In this document: piece after piece, positions 47,198 through 56,543 of the stretch | Numbering within the stretch: position 1 is the first letter of the stretch | Layout: every line of letters starts with the position of its first letter | Assembly: GCA_015709715.1 (NCBI GenBank) | Contig: CP054184.1 | Coordinates: 2,279,001-2,343,000, forward strand | Length of the DNA stretch: 64,000 bases | DNA from: Nitrospira sp. | Lineage (GTDB): Bacteria > Nitrospirota > Nitrospiria > Nitrospirales > Nitrospiraceae | Direction: 5' to 3' | Made by a program: the position numbers and the translations under genes | The notes under the pieces: generated by a model | Seen by the model: only the letters and a program-made list of their open reading frames with translations | What the model was told of the DNA's origin: nothing | Databases searched by the model: none

Positions 47198-47917
47198 ATG
47201 CGTCTCGACAGGCTCGGCGGCCTCACGGTTCGCCTGACCGGAGGTACCGACGGCAAGGGTGGAGGCAGCGGCCCCGTCCTCGTCTTGCTTCACGGTTTCG
47301 GCGCCCCGGGTGACGACCTGGTTCCGCTCGGCGAGTACCTCGATGTGCCCGCCGGTACGCGCTTCGTCTTCCCTGAGGCGCCGCTGCCGATCCCAATGGG
47401 TTTCGGCGAGTCACGCGCCTGGTGGATGATCGACATGGCCCGTCTCCAGGCGGATCGGGCGGCAGGGAAGATCCGAGACCTGTCCGGCGAAATCCCGCGC
47501 GGGCTCCCGGAGGCGCGTGCGCGTGTGAGCAGCCTGTTGGACGATCTGCACAAGACCTTCGGCGCTGATCCGGCGCGTACGTTCCTGGGCGGCTTCTCGC
47601 AGGGGGCGATGCTCTCCTGTGATGCACTGCTGCAGAGCGCGCGGTCCTATGCCGGATTGATCCAACTCTCCGGCACCCTGGTCGCGAAACAGGAATGGGG
47701 TCCGCTGTTGGCCAAGCGCAAGGGCCTCCCCCTCTTTCAAAGCCACGGGACACAAGACCCGATCTTGACCTACGCCATGGCGGAGCGGCTGCGCGATGAG
47801 TTTCTGCAGGCCGGACTTAAGGTGGAGTGGCACCCGTTCCGTGGCGGGCATGAACTTCCGGAGCCGGTGCTGCGCCAGCTGGGCCTGTTCGTCACCAACG
47901 TCCTGCGGCGGGGGTAA
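47198..47917 (+). CDS. Alpha/beta hydrolase, carboxylesterase/phospholipase type
   Basis: 239 residues. VLVLLHGFGAPGDDLVPL gives the oxyanion HG loop, GGFSQGAML the nucleophile elbow (Ser), FQSHGTQDPILTY the catalytic Asp region and FRGGHELPEPVLRQL the His. This is the pattern of the short carboxylesterase/lysophospholipase (Pfam Abhydrolase_2) group, usually cytoplasmic and active on small acyl esters. The substrate is unknown. GGGGGAG stands about 11 nt before the ATG. It follows the large membrane-protein gene by 29 bp, and a second hydrolase follows 4 bp later. Confidence 0.88.
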   Translation: MRLDRLGGLTVRLTGGTDGKGGGSGPVLVLLHGFGAPGDDLVPLGEYLDVPAGTRFVFPEAPLPIPMGFGESRAWWMIDMARLQADRAAGKIRDLSGEIPRGLPEARARVSSLLDDLHKTFGADPARTFLGGFSQGAMLSCDALLQSARSYAGLIQLSGTLVAKQEWGPLLAKRKGLPLFQSHGTQDPILTYAMAERLRDEFLQAGLKVEWHPFRGGHELPEPVLRQLGLFVTNVLRRG

Positions 47918-47921
47918 CCGG

Positions 47922-48668
47922 ATGGAGCTGTTTCAACTCACGGCGGCGGACGGCAAGGTCGTGCGAGGAGACCGCCTCCCCGGCGTGGAACGGACGATCC
48001 TCTTTATCACCGGCTTTCTCTCCAAGCGCTGGGGGAACAAAAGCAAGGCGCTGGCGCAATGGTGCGAGGCGAGGGGTTGGGGTTTTTGTTGTTTCGACTT
48101 TCGTGGCTGGGGCGATGCGGACGGGACCTGGGGGGACTATCGTCTGTTGCAATGGTTGGAGGACGCGGAGGCGGTGACCGAGCAATTGGCGGCAGGTCCC
48201 TCGATCACGATCGTGGGCAATTCGCTGGGCGGCTGGCTCGCTTGGTTGGTGGCGCAGGAGCAACCTGCGGTGGAAGAACTCATCCTGATTGCGCCGGCCT
48301 TCAACATGATGGGGGTGCGGGCCGCCGATATCCCCGCCGAACGCCGCGCCCGCTGGCAGGCGACCGGCTCCATGCCCTGGGACGACGAGCCGATGCATTG
48401 CGAGGCGCCGATTCCCTGGACCTGGGTCGAGGACAGCGAAGAGCTGTGGCAGCGCCGCTTGGCGCCACCGCGCCGTGTGAAGACGACCATCCTGCATGGG
48501 CTACAGGACAGCGTGATCAAGCCAGAAGGGAGCTGGGCCTTCGTCCAACACGTCCTGTCGCAAGATCCGCAGTTCCCGATCGAACTGTTGCTGAAAACCG
48601 GCGATCATCGGCTGAGCAGCCCAGAGCATCTGGGCATCTTCCGCAGACTGGTCTGTCGGGAAATCTAA
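47922..48668 (+). CDS. Alpha/beta hydrolase
   Basis: 248 residues from MELFQLTAADGKVVRG. The fold is shown by TILFITGFLSKRWGNKSKAL, FCCFDFRGWGDADGTWGDY, IVGNSLGGWLAWLVA (nucleophile Ser in GNSLGG), HGLQDSVIKPEGS (Asp) and TGDHRLSSPEHL (His). It resembles small serine hydrolases of the acyl-peptidase/BioH-like type without a lid large enough to suggest a substrate. It starts 4 bp after the previous hydrolase and probably shares its transcript. Confidence 0.85.
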   Translation: MELFQLTAADGKVVRGDRLPGVERTILFITGFLSKRWGNKSKALAQWCEARGWGFCCFDFRGWGDADGTWGDYRLLQWLEDAEAVTEQLAAGPSITIVGNSLGGWLAWLVAQEQPAVEELILIAPAFNMMGVRAADIPAERRARWQATGSMPWDDEPMHCEAPIPWTWVEDSEELWQRRLAPPRRVKTTILHGLQDSVIKPEGSWAFVQHVLSQDPQFPIELLLKTGDHRLSSPEHLGIFRRLVCREI

Positions 48669-48786
48669 GGAATGACGATGCCGATCTTGATCCATAGAGA
48701 ATGCGGCGATTCCGTTTCCCTGCTTCACCTGTCTGGACGAAATGGTGAGATTTGGGCCTTTGAAATGACCCAGAAGGAGAGATGTC

Positions 48787-49593
48787 GTGACATCATCGCG
48801 TCAGCACAGCAGCGGGCCGGATTCGGAAGGTCCTGACGTTCCCGAACCCTCCCATGCCGAAAAAGCCAGGACGCTGGTGTATCTGCAGCAGACGGGCGGG
48901 CTCTCGACCCTGTCGCGGAAGCAACCAGGCTGGCCGTTCGGGTCGGTGATGCCCTACGGCTTGGACGATCAAGGCCAGCCGAGTTTTCTCATCAGCTCCA
49001 TGGCGATGCACACGCAGAACCTGCTCGGCGATCCGCGGGCCAGCCTGCTGGTCACCCCGCCGGAAAGTCAGCGTGATCCGCTGGGCGCAGCTAGAGTGAC
49101 TTTGATGGGGTCGATCACGAAGGTGCCGAAAGACGAGGTCGCATCGGTGCGTGAACGGTATTTGGCTCGTCATGCGAACGCGGCCTATTGGGTCGACTTC
49201 GACGACTTTCACTTTTTCCATATGGCCTTGGCGGATATCTATTTTGTCGGCGGGTTCGGGTCGATGGGCTGGGTGGCACCGGCTGACTACATGGCAGCGG
49301 CAGTGGATCCGCTCGCAGAGACCGCTGCGGACCTTATTCGTGAGATCAATACGAAGCAACAGGAGACACTGCTCCAGCTTGCCCGCTTGTGCGGCAAGCT
49401 GGACGCGCAGCAAGCTAGCATCACGACCATGGACCGGCTGGGATTTCATCTGCGGGTCAAGACACCCGATCGGATGCAGGGTGGGAGATTTGCCTTTACG
49501 GACCCGGTGCGCAATGCTGAGGAGGCCCGCGCCGGTCTCGCCGATCTGGCCACGAAGGCGAAGGCAGGCGGCCAGGTGCTGCACTCGTTGTAG
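48787..49593 (+). CDS. Pyridoxamine 5'-phosphate oxidase-like (HugZ-type) flavin/haem-binding protein
   Basis: 268 residues with a GTG start behind AAGGAG. The split-barrel part has GGLSTLSRKQPGWPFGSVMPYGLDDQGQPSFLISSMAMHTQNLLGDPRASLLVTPP and LGAARVTLMGSI; the C-terminal part (IREINTKQQETLLQLARLCGKL, VKTPDRMQGGRFAFTDPV) resembles the DUF2470 domain found in HugZ and related proteins. Family members bind FMN or haem; the reaction here is unknown. A degraded partial copy of this gene lies at 50292-50604. Confidence 0.85.
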   Translation: MTSSRQHSSGPDSEGPDVPEPSHAEKARTLVYLQQTGGLSTLSRKQPGWPFGSVMPYGLDDQGQPSFLISSMAMHTQNLLGDPRASLLVTPPESQRDPLGAARVTLMGSITKVPKDEVASVRERYLARHANAAYWVDFDDFHFFHMALADIYFVGGFGSMGWVAPADYMAAAVDPLAETAADLIREINTKQQETLLQLARLCGKLDAQQASITTMDRLGFHLRVKTPDRMQGGRFAFTDPVRNAEEARAGLADLATKAKAGGQVLHSL

Positions 49594-49980
49594 CTACCAG
49601 CGAGTGCGAACTGGATATTGGCTTATCAATGGGTCAGGCGTGAGCAACAGGCAATCATGTTCAATCGCTTGGCAGATCAACATGCGGTCAAAGGGATCTC
49701 GATGTAATTGGGGAAGCTTATGCAGATGCAAGACCGCGCCCTCATGAAGCGGCAGCACCGCGATTCCATGTCGCTCCCGTTGCTCAACCAGAAACTGATC
49801 GAGCGGACTCGGCAGCGACAACCTTCCAAGCCCATGCTTCACAGAAATTTCCCAGACCGACACGACGCTCAGCAACATCTCGTTGGCTGGGTCGGTGAAG
49901 AGCTCTCGCGCGGTTCCTGACAGCTCCTTAGCCCCCGAGATAATCCACAGAAAGGTACAGCTATCGAGGAGGCACTTCAC
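49594..49980 (-). CDS. PIN-domain toxin (VapC type)
   Basis: 128 residues. PIN active-site acids are Asp6 (MKCLLDSCTFLWI), Glu in SVWEISVKHGLGRL, Asp in RDPFDRMLICQA and Asp in LLLTPDPLI. The HxDPFDR pattern is typical of the VapC subgroup paired with Phd-type antitoxins. It should act as an endoribonuclease. The stop codon abuts the stop of the oxidase-like gene on the other strand. Its start overlaps the antitoxin by ATGA. Confidence 0.92.
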   Translation of the reverse strand: MKCLLDSCTFLWIISGAKELSGTARELFTDPANEMLLSVVSVWEISVKHGLGRLSLPSPLDQFLVEQRERHGIAVLPLHEGAVLHLHKLPQLHRDPFDRMLICQAIEHDCLLLTPDPLISQYPVRTRW

Positions 49981-50222
49981 TCGTGCGTTCCCTCGAACGC
50001 CTCAAGGAGGACATCCGGGAGTGGTGCGAAGAAACTACCTGGGACGGTAAAGCGGCCTTTCGCCAGCCCAATGGGGCGAGGGTGGGTGGGTGGTTCCGGC
50101 AACGCCGTGATCTCGGCAATTGGGTGATTGCGTTTGCACAACAGAATTCGCTCGCCGGCCTTGAGCTTGGCCAAGTATTTGGAGAGGTGTGTCTTGGCTT
50201 CATGAACATTGAGCTTAATCAT
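49977..50222 (-). CDS. Phd/YefM-type antitoxin
   Basis: 81 residues from MIKLNVHEAKTHLSKYLAKLKAGERILLCKRNHPIAEITALPEP, the standard Phd/YefM opening with its dimer and DNA-binding fold. The C-terminal tail (GLAKGRFTVPGSFFAPLPDVLLEAFEG) should neutralise the toxin. A longer frame runs upstream into the pseudogene, but this ATG gives the correct family start. It overlaps the toxin gene by 4 bases. Confidence 0.9.
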   Translation of the reverse strand: MIKLNVHEAKTHLSKYLAKLKAGERILLCKRNHPIAEITALPEPPTHPRPIGLAKGRFTVPGSFFAPLPDVLLEAFEGTHE

Positions 50223-50291
50223 GACCACATAGTAGACTAACTTCTCAACTACGTCAAGCCACTCTCCCTCTCGTAACCGTCTCTCCACCAA

Positions 50292-50604
50292 CTCTCGCGC
50301 AAGCAACCAGGCTGGCCCTTCGGGTCGGTGCTGCCCTTTTAGTTTTTTCCGCATGGCCTTGGCAGATATTTATTTTGTCGGAGGGTTTGGGTCGATGGGC
50401 TGGGTCGCACCGGCCGAGTACATGGCGGTGGCGTGGATCCGTTGGCAGAGACCGCTTCGGACCTCATCCATGAGGTCAATACGGCGCAACAGGAGACCCT
50501 CTTGCTGCTCGCCCGGTCTTCGGCAACTTGGATGCGCAGCAGGCGAGTATCGCGACGATGGACCGACTGGGATTTCATCTGCGCGTGAAAACGCCCGACC
50601 GGAT
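50292..50604 (+). pseudogene. Degraded partial copy of the pyridoxamine-oxidase-like gene
   Basis: Nucleotide match to the gene at 48787-49593 in two blocks. The first (around 50292-50336) matches the AAGCAACCAGGCTGGCC region of the parent. The second (around 50345-50604) matches the parent from MALADIYFVGGFGSMGWVAP to HLRVKTPDR. About 250 bp of the parent between the blocks is missing, and single-base losses break the frame (for example near ATGGCGGTGGCGTGG). It is not translatable as a whole. The toxin-antitoxin pair lies between parent and copy. Confidence 0.85.
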
Positions 50605-51314
50605 TACTTCCCTTCGATCGCTCGCTTGATCTCCGCGCGTAACGTCTCCGAGTGCGGATTCTTCACCTCGTGACGAATCACGATGTCGGTCGGGGTGACG
50701 GCCTTGCCGTAGTAGGCACGACTCCATTCGTCCCGTGCGATCAGCGCGGCTCCCTCCAGCGAGACCCCCGCGAAGAGCCCCTTGGCTCGCACGAACGACA
50801 AGAGGTCTGCGCTGAGATTCGGGGTGGTCGCACCTGAGACGCCGGCCCCGATTGGTCCCACGGCGACCGATCCATCCGCTCCCAGTTTGAAATTACCCAG
50901 TAACAGCGAATCGACTCCGCGTTGCGTCAGGACCAGCAGCACGACTTCCGACATCTGCGCGCCGAATTGAAAGCCGAAACTCGCGGCCCCCATCGTGAAG
51001 AACGCCGGTTCGCTCCATTCGCCCGTTTTCTCGTCCCTGGCCACGAACACGCCGCTGCCGCCGGCTGCGCCGTAGAGGAGCGCGCCCTTCATATATTGCG
51101 GGACGATGAACAGCCCCTTGGCGTCTTGGACGTGATCGCGGAACCAGGTCATGTTGGGATCGGCGAGAAAGTTCGAGAGCGTCATGCGAGCTTGGTCGAC
51201 GAGGTCCCGCTGCTCGCGGTCGTCCGCCGCGGACGCGGGCCGGACCACGCTCGGGATCAGGAGGACAGCCAGGATGAGATAGGTGATCGGCAGAGAATGG
51301 AGATGACGAATCAT
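50604..51314 (-). CDS. SYLF-domain (YSC84-like) secreted lipid-binding protein
   Basis: 236 residues. A signal peptide (MIRHLHSLPITYLILAVLLIPSVVRPASA) is followed by the SYLF pattern: FRDHVQDAKGLFIVPQYMKGALLYGAAGGSGVFVARD, FFTMGAASFGFQFGAQMSEVVLLVLTQRGVDSLL, FKLGADGSVAVGPIGAG and LLSFVRAKGLFAGVSLEGAAL. Bacterial members are periplasmic or surface lipid-binding proteins of poorly known role. The ATG at 51314 has AAGGAG about 12 nt upstream. It diverges from ettA. Its stop codon touches the end of the pseudogene copy. Confidence 0.92.
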   Translation of the reverse strand: MIRHLHSLPITYLILAVLLIPSVVRPASAADDREQRDLVDQARMTLSNFLADPNMTWFRDHVQDAKGLFIVPQYMKGALLYGAAGGSGVFVARDEKTGEWSEPAFFTMGAASFGFQFGAQMSEVVLLVLTQRGVDSLLLGNFKLGADGSVAVGPIGAGVSGATTPNLSADLLSFVRAKGLFAGVSLEGAALIARDEWSRAYYGKAVTPTDIVIRHEVKNPHSETLRAEIKRAIEGK

Positions 51315-51416
51315 GGTCGACGCAGGCTCCTTGCGCGGTTGTGAATCATGCCGCGCTTTGTTATGGTGGCCGATTGCACGAACGAACAGACAGCTCACAC
51401 TCTACTGAGGATGGCT

Positions 51417-53099
51417 ATGGCGACGAACGATAAGCAAGTCATTTTTTCACTGGTCGGCGTGGGCAAGGTGTATCCGCCGAAGAAACAGGTGCTGCGCGAT
51501 ATCTACTTGGGCTTTTATTACGGCGCCAAGATCGGCGTCCTCGGGTTGAACGGGTCCGGCAAGAGCTCGCTGCTGAAGATCATCGGGGGGGTGGATTCCA
51601 ATTACGTCGGAGAGATCACGCGCTCGAAGGGTTACAGCATCGGCCTGCTCGAACAGGAACCGCAGCTCGACCCCAATAAGACGGTCAAGGAGGTCGTGGA
51701 GGAGGGCAAGAAGGAACTGGTCGCTCTGCTCCATGAATACGAAGAGGTCAGCAACAAGATCGGGGAAGCGGATCCTGATGAGATGGAAAAGCTGATCGAC
51801 AAGCAGGCGCAGCTGCAGGAGAAGATCGAGGCGGCCAACGGCTGGGAGTTGGAGAACGAGCTTGAGGTCGCCATGGATGCGTTGCGTTGTCCCCCGGCGG
51901 ACCAAAAGGTGAGCGTGTTGTCCGGAGGCGAAAAACGGCGGGTGGCGCTCTGCCGGCTCATGATCCAAGAGCCGGACATCTTGTTGCTCGACGAGCCGAC
52001 CAACCATCTCGATGCCGAATCCGTGCAGTGGTTAGAGCAGCATCTGCAACAGTACAAGGGGACGGTCATTGCCGTGACCCACGACCGGTACTTCCTCGAC
52101 AACGTCGCGGGCTGGATCCTGGAACTGGATCGCGGCCACGGCATTCCCTTCCAAGGCAACTACACTTCCTGGCTGGAACAGAAGCAAGAGCGGCTGGAGA
52201 AGGAAGAGAAGGCCGAATCGAAGCGCAAGAAGACGTTGGAGCACGAGTTGGAATGGATCCGGATGTCGCCGAAGGCCCGCCAATCGAAGGGTAAGGCGCG
52301 CCTGAATCGCTATGAAGAACTGGTCAACCAAAAGCAGGAACAGTTGGCGGAAGACCTGGAAATTTACATTCCCCCAGGGCCTCGATTGGGCGACCTCGTT
52401 GTCGAGGCGAAGGGCGTCAGCAAAGCCTACGGCGACAAGGTGCTGTACGAGAACGTGGAGTTCAGCCTGCCGAAGGGCGGCATCGTCGGGGTGATCGGCC
52501 CGAACGGTGCAGGCAAGACGACCATGTTCCGCATGATCATCGGCAAGGAAAAGCCGGACAGCGGCACGATCCGGATCGGCGAGACGGTCAAGCTCGGCTA
52601 TGTCGATCAGGACCGCAGCCTCGATCCGAACAAGACCGTGTATGAAATCATTTCGGACGGCCAGGATACGGTCAAGCTGGGGAAGGCCGAGGTGAACGCG
52701 CGCGGCTATTGCGCTCGCTTCAACTTTGCCGGGACTGATCAGCAAAAGAAGGTCAAGGACCTGTCGGGCGGCGAACGCAACCGGGTGCACCTGGCGCGCA
52801 TGCTCAAGGAAGGCGCCAACCTCATCATCCTCGACGAGCCGACCAACGATCTGGACGTGAACACCCTGCGCGCCTTGGAAGAGGGGTTGGAAGGGTTTGC
52901 CGGCTGTGCCGTCATCAGCAGCCACGACCGCTGGTTCCTGGACCGCATCGCGACACACATTATGGCCTTTGAGGGCGACAGCAAAGTGGTGTGGTACGAA
53001 GGGAACTACAGCGAATATGAAGCCGATCGCAAGCGACGGCTCGGCAAAGAAGCCGACCAGCCGCATCGGATCCGGTATCGGAAGCTGACGAGAAATTAA
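51417..53099 (+). CDS. ettA: Energy-dependent translational throttle protein EttA (ABC-F)
   Basis: 560 residues, two ABC domains and no membrane segment. The first has [14 protein letters not shown] (Walker A), [14 protein letters not shown] and [21 protein letters not shown]; the second has [29 protein letters not shown] and [22 protein letters not shown]. Between them lies the charged linker with [17 protein letters not shown]. The N-terminus [37 protein letters not shown] is typical EttA. It binds the ribosomal E site and tunes early translation to ATP/ADP level. The second of two close ATGs is chosen for its GAGG spacing. Confidence 0.95.
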   Translation: MATNDKQVIFSLVGVGKVYPPKKQVLRDIYLGFYYGAKIGVLGLNGSGKSSLLKIIGGVDSNYVGEITRSKGYSIGLLEQEPQLDPNKTVKEVVEEGKKELVALLHEYEEVSNKIGEADPDEMEKLIDKQAQLQEKIEAANGWELENELEVAMDALRCPPADQKVSVLSGGEKRRVALCRLMIQEPDILLLDEPTNHLDAESVQWLEQHLQQYKGTVIAVTHDRYFLDNVAGWILELDRGHGIPFQGNYTSWLEQKQERLEKEEKAESKRKKTLEHELEWIRMSPKARQSKGKARLNRYEELVNQKQEQLAEDLEIYIPPGPRLGDLVVEAKGVSKAYGDKVLYENVEFSLPKGGIVGVIGPNGAGKTTMFRMIIGKEKPDSGTIRIGETVKLGYVDQDRSLDPNKTVYEIISDGQDTVKLGKAEVNARGYCARFNFAGTDQQKKVKDLSGGERNRVHLARMLKEGANLIILDEPTNDLDVNTLRALEEGLEGFAGCAVISSHDRWFLDRIATHIMAFEGDSKVVWYEGNYSEYEADRKRRLGKEADQPHRIRYRKLTRN

Positions 53100-53217
53100 C
53101 AGGCTGTTGAAAACCGGATAACCGGCTGCGTGCTCAGTCCCTGCACGCCTCGCCAGGAGCGCCCGTCTTTTCATCCGAGGAGACATCCGTTCGATCGATC
53201 CCTTCGTAGAGGGAAAC

Positions 53218-54480
53218 ATGGGAATGCCGAACGGTCGTCGGAAAAGCTCCTGGGTGCTGCTGGCCTTGGCGTTGGCCTCGGTGTCCTGCATGACGCTGGA
53301 GCCTCATCCAAGCAGCCCGGCTCCATCCCAGCCGCAGACTGCCACCAGAGCGACCCTGCAATTGAGCGCGACGGAACTCGCCGATGGTCGCTTCGTCGGC
53401 CTGGCCTTTTCCGGCGGGGGCAGCCGCGCCGCCCTGTTCGGTGCGGCGGTCATGAAGGAACTCGATCGCGTCGGACTCCTGTCGCAGGTCGATGTGCTGT
53501 CGGCGGTATCTGGCGGAGCCTTGCCTGCTGCGTCCTATGCGCTCGATGGGTATCGAGACCTCAGTTTCCAGAACGGCTTTCTGGAACAGATCGGGCGGGA
53601 CTTCCAGGCCGCGGTCCTCGGGCCCTGGTACATGGCTCCGCCGAATGCGTTTCGGCTGCTCCTGACCAAGACCATCGCCGCCGACCGGGTGATCCGCGCC
53701 TTGGATGACGGTCTTTTCCATGGCGCCACCTATCGGGACCTGAACCCTTCCCGGCCGATCCTTCTGCTCAACTCCACCGACGCCCTGACGGGCGATCCGC
53801 TGGTGATCTCGCAAGAACGGTTCGCGGAGCTTGGGCAGCCGCTCGCTCCGTTCAGTATCGCCCGCGCCGTGTACATGTCCGCCGCCTATCCCGATGTCCT
53901 GGAACCGCTTGCGCTGGATCGTGGCGGGCCTGGCCTCAATGGATCGGCTCCGCCTCCGTTACTCGCCTACGATGGTGGGGCGGCCGACAATCTCGGCATC
54001 CGCACCCTGATGCAAGTGTTGGACGTGGCCTCGACGCAGCGGCCGTGGCAGGAACTATTCCCCCGCGGCTGTTTGGTGCTCTCCATCGATGCGACCGGTC
54101 GAAAACAGAACGAAGCGCGACGTCCTCTCTCGGCCGCTGCGGTGTTGCTCAAGAGCCATCGGCGCGATCTGCTGGAACTGGCAGGAATCCCCGCGTCAGA
54201 CCAGGATGTCGCTCGGTTCGGGCGGTTTCCCGTCGGCAGAAACGGCGACGGCGGCTCCTGCGATTTTTGGCACCTGGCGCTGCGGCAACTTCCGGACAGC
54301 GATCCGCTGGGGAAGCAGGTGACGCAGATCAAGACCAATCTCGGCCTGTCGGCGGAGGAGCAGGCGGCGTTGACCGAGGCGGCTGCGCGTCTTGTCGCCA
54401 ACGGCCTCGCGGAACTCCGGACGAGGAACGGCTTGGCGAAATTTCTCGAAGGGCGCCCCATGGTTCAGTCGCAGCCATGA
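53218..54480 (+). CDS. Patatin-like phospholipase lipoprotein
   Basis: 420 residues. A signal peptide ends in a lipobox (ASVSC), so the protein is membrane-anchored outside the cytoplasm. The patatin domain has the oxyanion loop FSGGGSRAALFGAAVMKEL, the nucleophile SAVSGGALPAASYAL (Ser in AVSGG) and the dyad Asp in YDGGAADNLGI. It should hydrolyse acyl lipids with a Ser-Asp dyad. The stop overlaps the next gene's ATG by 4 bases. Confidence 0.9.
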   Translation: MGMPNGRRKSSWVLLALALASVSCMTLEPHPSSPAPSQPQTATRATLQLSATELADGRFVGLAFSGGGSRAALFGAAVMKELDRVGLLSQVDVLSAVSGGALPAASYALDGYRDLSFQNGFLEQIGRDFQAAVLGPWYMAPPNAFRLLLTKTIAADRVIRALDDGLFHGATYRDLNPSRPILLLNSTDALTGDPLVISQERFAELGQPLAPFSIARAVYMSAAYPDVLEPLALDRGGPGLNGSAPPPLLAYDGGAADNLGIRTLMQVLDVASTQRPWQELFPRGCLVLSIDATGRKQNEARRPLSAAAVLLKSHRRDLLELAGIPASDQDVARFGRFPVGRNGDGGSCDFWHLALRQLPDSDPLGKQVTQIKTNLGLSAEEQAALTEAAARLVANGLAELRTRNGLAKFLEGRPMVQSQP

Positions 54481-55151
54481 CCTTACCCCCGCGCAAGCGG
54501 CAGGTGTTCGTCACGGGCGCCACCGGGTACCTCGGGGCGCGGCTGATCCCGTTGCTGCTCGAGCGGGGCCACCGGCTGACGGCTCTGGCGAGGCAGGAAT
54601 CGATCGGCAAGGTTCCACACGGCTGTGACATCGTCATCGGCAATCCCCTTGATGCAGGCAGTTTCACGGACTCCTTACGGGGGGCCGATACGCTGGTGCA
54701 GTTGGTTGGTGTGCCCAAGCCGGCGCCTTGGAAGGGGCCGCAGTTTCGCGCGGTCGACGGCCCAGCCGCGCTGGCGGCGGTTCAAGCGGCTAGAACGGTC
54801 GGCCTTCCCCACGTTCTGTACGTCAGCGTGGCCCATCCCGCGCCGATCATGCGTGACTACATTGCGGTGCGCCGGGCCTGCGAGGCGGCCATAGAAGAGG
54901 CCGGTTTGGTCGCGACCATCATGCGGCCCTGGTATATTCTCGGGCCGGGCCATTGGTGGCCGTTGGTGTTGCAGCCTTGGTATCGGCTACTGGAACGGAT
55001 ACCAAATACCAGGATGGCGGCGACCAGGCTGGGATTGGTGACCATGCGGGAGATGCTGACAGCGATGGTGTGGGCGATTGAGCAGCCGCCGGACCGGTGG
55101 CGCGTCATGGACGTGTCGGAAATCCGGCGGCGGGGTGTGGGTGAGTCGTGA
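54477..55151 (+). CDS. NAD(P)-binding SDR-family protein (NmrA/atypical epimerase type)
   Basis: 224 residues. The Rossmann nucleotide loop is VFVTGATGYLGARLIPLLLERGH; further features are ALARQES, DTLVQLVGVPKPAPWKG, HVLYVSVAHPAPIMRDYIAVRRACEAAIEEAGLVATIMRPWYILGPG. The catalytic YxxxK Tyr is not in the usual form, which is common in atypical SDRs acting as redox sensors or complex I assembly-type proteins. Coupled to the patatin gene before it and the SDR gene after it by 4-base overlaps. Confidence 0.85.
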   Translation: MTLPPRKRQVFVTGATGYLGARLIPLLLERGHRLTALARQESIGKVPHGCDIVIGNPLDAGSFTDSLRGADTLVQLVGVPKPAPWKGPQFRAVDGPAALAAVQAARTVGLPHVLYVSVAHPAPIMRDYIAVRRACEAAIEEAGLVATIMRPWYILGPGHWWPLVLQPWYRLLERIPNTRMAATRLGLVTMREMLTAMVWAIEQPPDRWRVMDVSEIRRRGVGES

Positions 55152-56026
55152 AGCCGGTCGCTTGGATTACGGGGGCGGCCGGCCTGATCGGAGGCTATCT
55201 GGTGCGGAGTGCCACCCGATGGGCTCCAGGGTGGGAGGTGCGTGGACTCACCAGGAGTGACGCGGATCTGACCGACCCCGCGCAGATAACGCGTCTCTGG
55301 CGGGCTCGGCCGCCGCAGCTCGTGATCCACGGCGCCGCGCTGAGTCGAACCGGCGCCTGCGAACTGGATCCGGTGCGGGCCAGGACCATCAACGTGGAGG
55401 CAACCAGGGTCCTGGCCGACCTTGCCCAAGCCATTCCGTTCATTTTTCTCTCCAGCGATCAGGTGTTCGACGGCGCGAAGGGAAACTATGTCGAAGAAGA
55501 TCACATCAATCCGCTGAACGTGTATGGACGGACCAAGGCGGAAGCCGAACAGGTTGTGATGCAGAATCCAGCCCATGCGGTCGTGCGCATCGCCCTCACG
55601 GCCGGGACCTCATCCTCGCACGACCGCAGTTTCGTCGAAGATATGCTGCGCGCCGTGGGCAAGGGGACGACGCTCACGCTATTCACCGATGAGTTCCGTT
55701 GCCCGGTTGCAGCGGGCCCCTTGGCGCGGGCCCTGTGGGAATTCGCTGCGCAGTCGACTCCGGGTCTGTACCATCTGGGCGGCAGCGAGCGGCTGTCGCG
55801 CTGGGAAATCGGAGAGCTGCTCTCATGGATCTATCCCGCGCTTCGCGCCCACATTCAGCCGGGCTCCGTGGCCGACTATCAGGGACCGCCTCGCCCGCCG
55901 GACCTCTCGATGTCGAGCGCGAAGCTGCAGGCCCTACTGTCGTTCCCTCTGCCGGGTTTTCGCCGGTGGATTCAAGCGGGCCGAGGCAGCAAGGAAGACC
56001 CCTGGGACGACCAATCCGCCGGATGA
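55148..56026 (+). CDS. SDR-family reductase, dTDP-4-dehydrorhamnose reductase (RfbD)-like
   Basis: 292 residues with a GTG start. WITGAAGLIGGYLVRSA is the nucleotide loop; DLTDPAQITRLWRARPPQLVIHGAALSRTGACE, FIFLSSDQVFDGAKGNYVEEDHINPLNVYGRTKAEAEQ (YGRTK gives the YxxxK dyad) and VVRIALTAG match RfbD-type extended SDRs. It probably reduces a nucleotide sugar or related keto group, but no sugar pathway genes are nearby. It overlaps the preceding gene by GTGA. Confidence 0.85.
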   Translation: MKPVAWITGAAGLIGGYLVRSATRWAPGWEVRGLTRSDADLTDPAQITRLWRARPPQLVIHGAALSRTGACELDPVRARTINVEATRVLADLAQAIPFIFLSSDQVFDGAKGNYVEEDHINPLNVYGRTKAEAEQVVMQNPAHAVVRIALTAGTSSSHDRSFVEDMLRAVGKGTTLTLFTDEFRCPVAAGPLARALWEFAAQSTPGLYHLGGSERLSRWEIGELLSWIYPALRAHIQPGSVADYQGPPRPPDLSMSSAKLQALLSFPLPGFRRWIQAGRGSKEDPWDDQSAG

Positions 56027-56045
56027 GGCCTGAGATAGCCTTCCG

Positions 56046-56405
56046 TCACTTCGAGAGCGAGCGAACATACGCCAAGACGTTGTGGATGTCCTGCTCCGAG
56101 AGGATCCCTTTCCACGAAGGCATGTTCGGTTTGCCCTCGTGAATCGTGGCCAGCAGGGCGGAGTCGGGTTTTTTGGTGGTCGAGGGAGCGGTCAGGTTGG
56201 CCGGATCAGCGCCCAGCAGCTTGTACCCGTCACCCTGCCCCTGCGGGCCATGGCAACCGGCGCAATGCCGACTGAAGAGGAGTTTGCCCCTCGCGGCATT
56301 GTGGGCTTCGGACGGAGCCTTGTCCTCGGCATGGGATGGGAAGGGCATCACCCACGCTGTGAATACCGCTACGATCGCCAGTCCGCTCAACGCACCTTTT
56401 ATCAT
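56046..56405 (-). CDS. Mono-haem cytochrome c
   Basis: 119 residues. Signal peptide MIKGALSGLAIVAVFTAWVMPFPSHA, haem site CAGCH in LLFSRHCAGCHGPQGQGDGYKLLG, likely axial Met in GKPNMPSWKGILSEQDIHNVLAYVRSL. It is the same general type as the cytochrome at 1811-2173 (similar haem surroundings and QDIHNVLAYV ending) and is a soluble periplasmic electron carrier. GGAGG precedes the ATG at 56405. It is convergent with the RfbD-like gene and diverges from the DUF1295 gene. Confidence 0.9.
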   Translation of the reverse strand: MIKGALSGLAIVAVFTAWVMPFPSHAEDKAPSEAHNAARGKLLFSRHCAGCHGPQGQGDGYKLLGADPANLTAPSTTKKPDSALLATIHEGKPNMPSWKGILSEQDIHNVLAYVRSLSK

Positions 56406-56543
56406 CTCACCGTACCTCCCGGGTTTCCGTTGTGCTCTCTTCCTTTCGACCTCCCATCTTAACCACCCGCCGGTCACTGTTCCACGAAATGTTTCGACCA
56501 TCTGCTTGCGGTAGAATCCGACGACCGATCACGGAGGACCCCG

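Noticed and set aside
53100..53217. Short CCGG-ATAA-CCGG hairpin after ettA as a terminator
   Set aside because: Only a 4-bp stem and no T-run follows.
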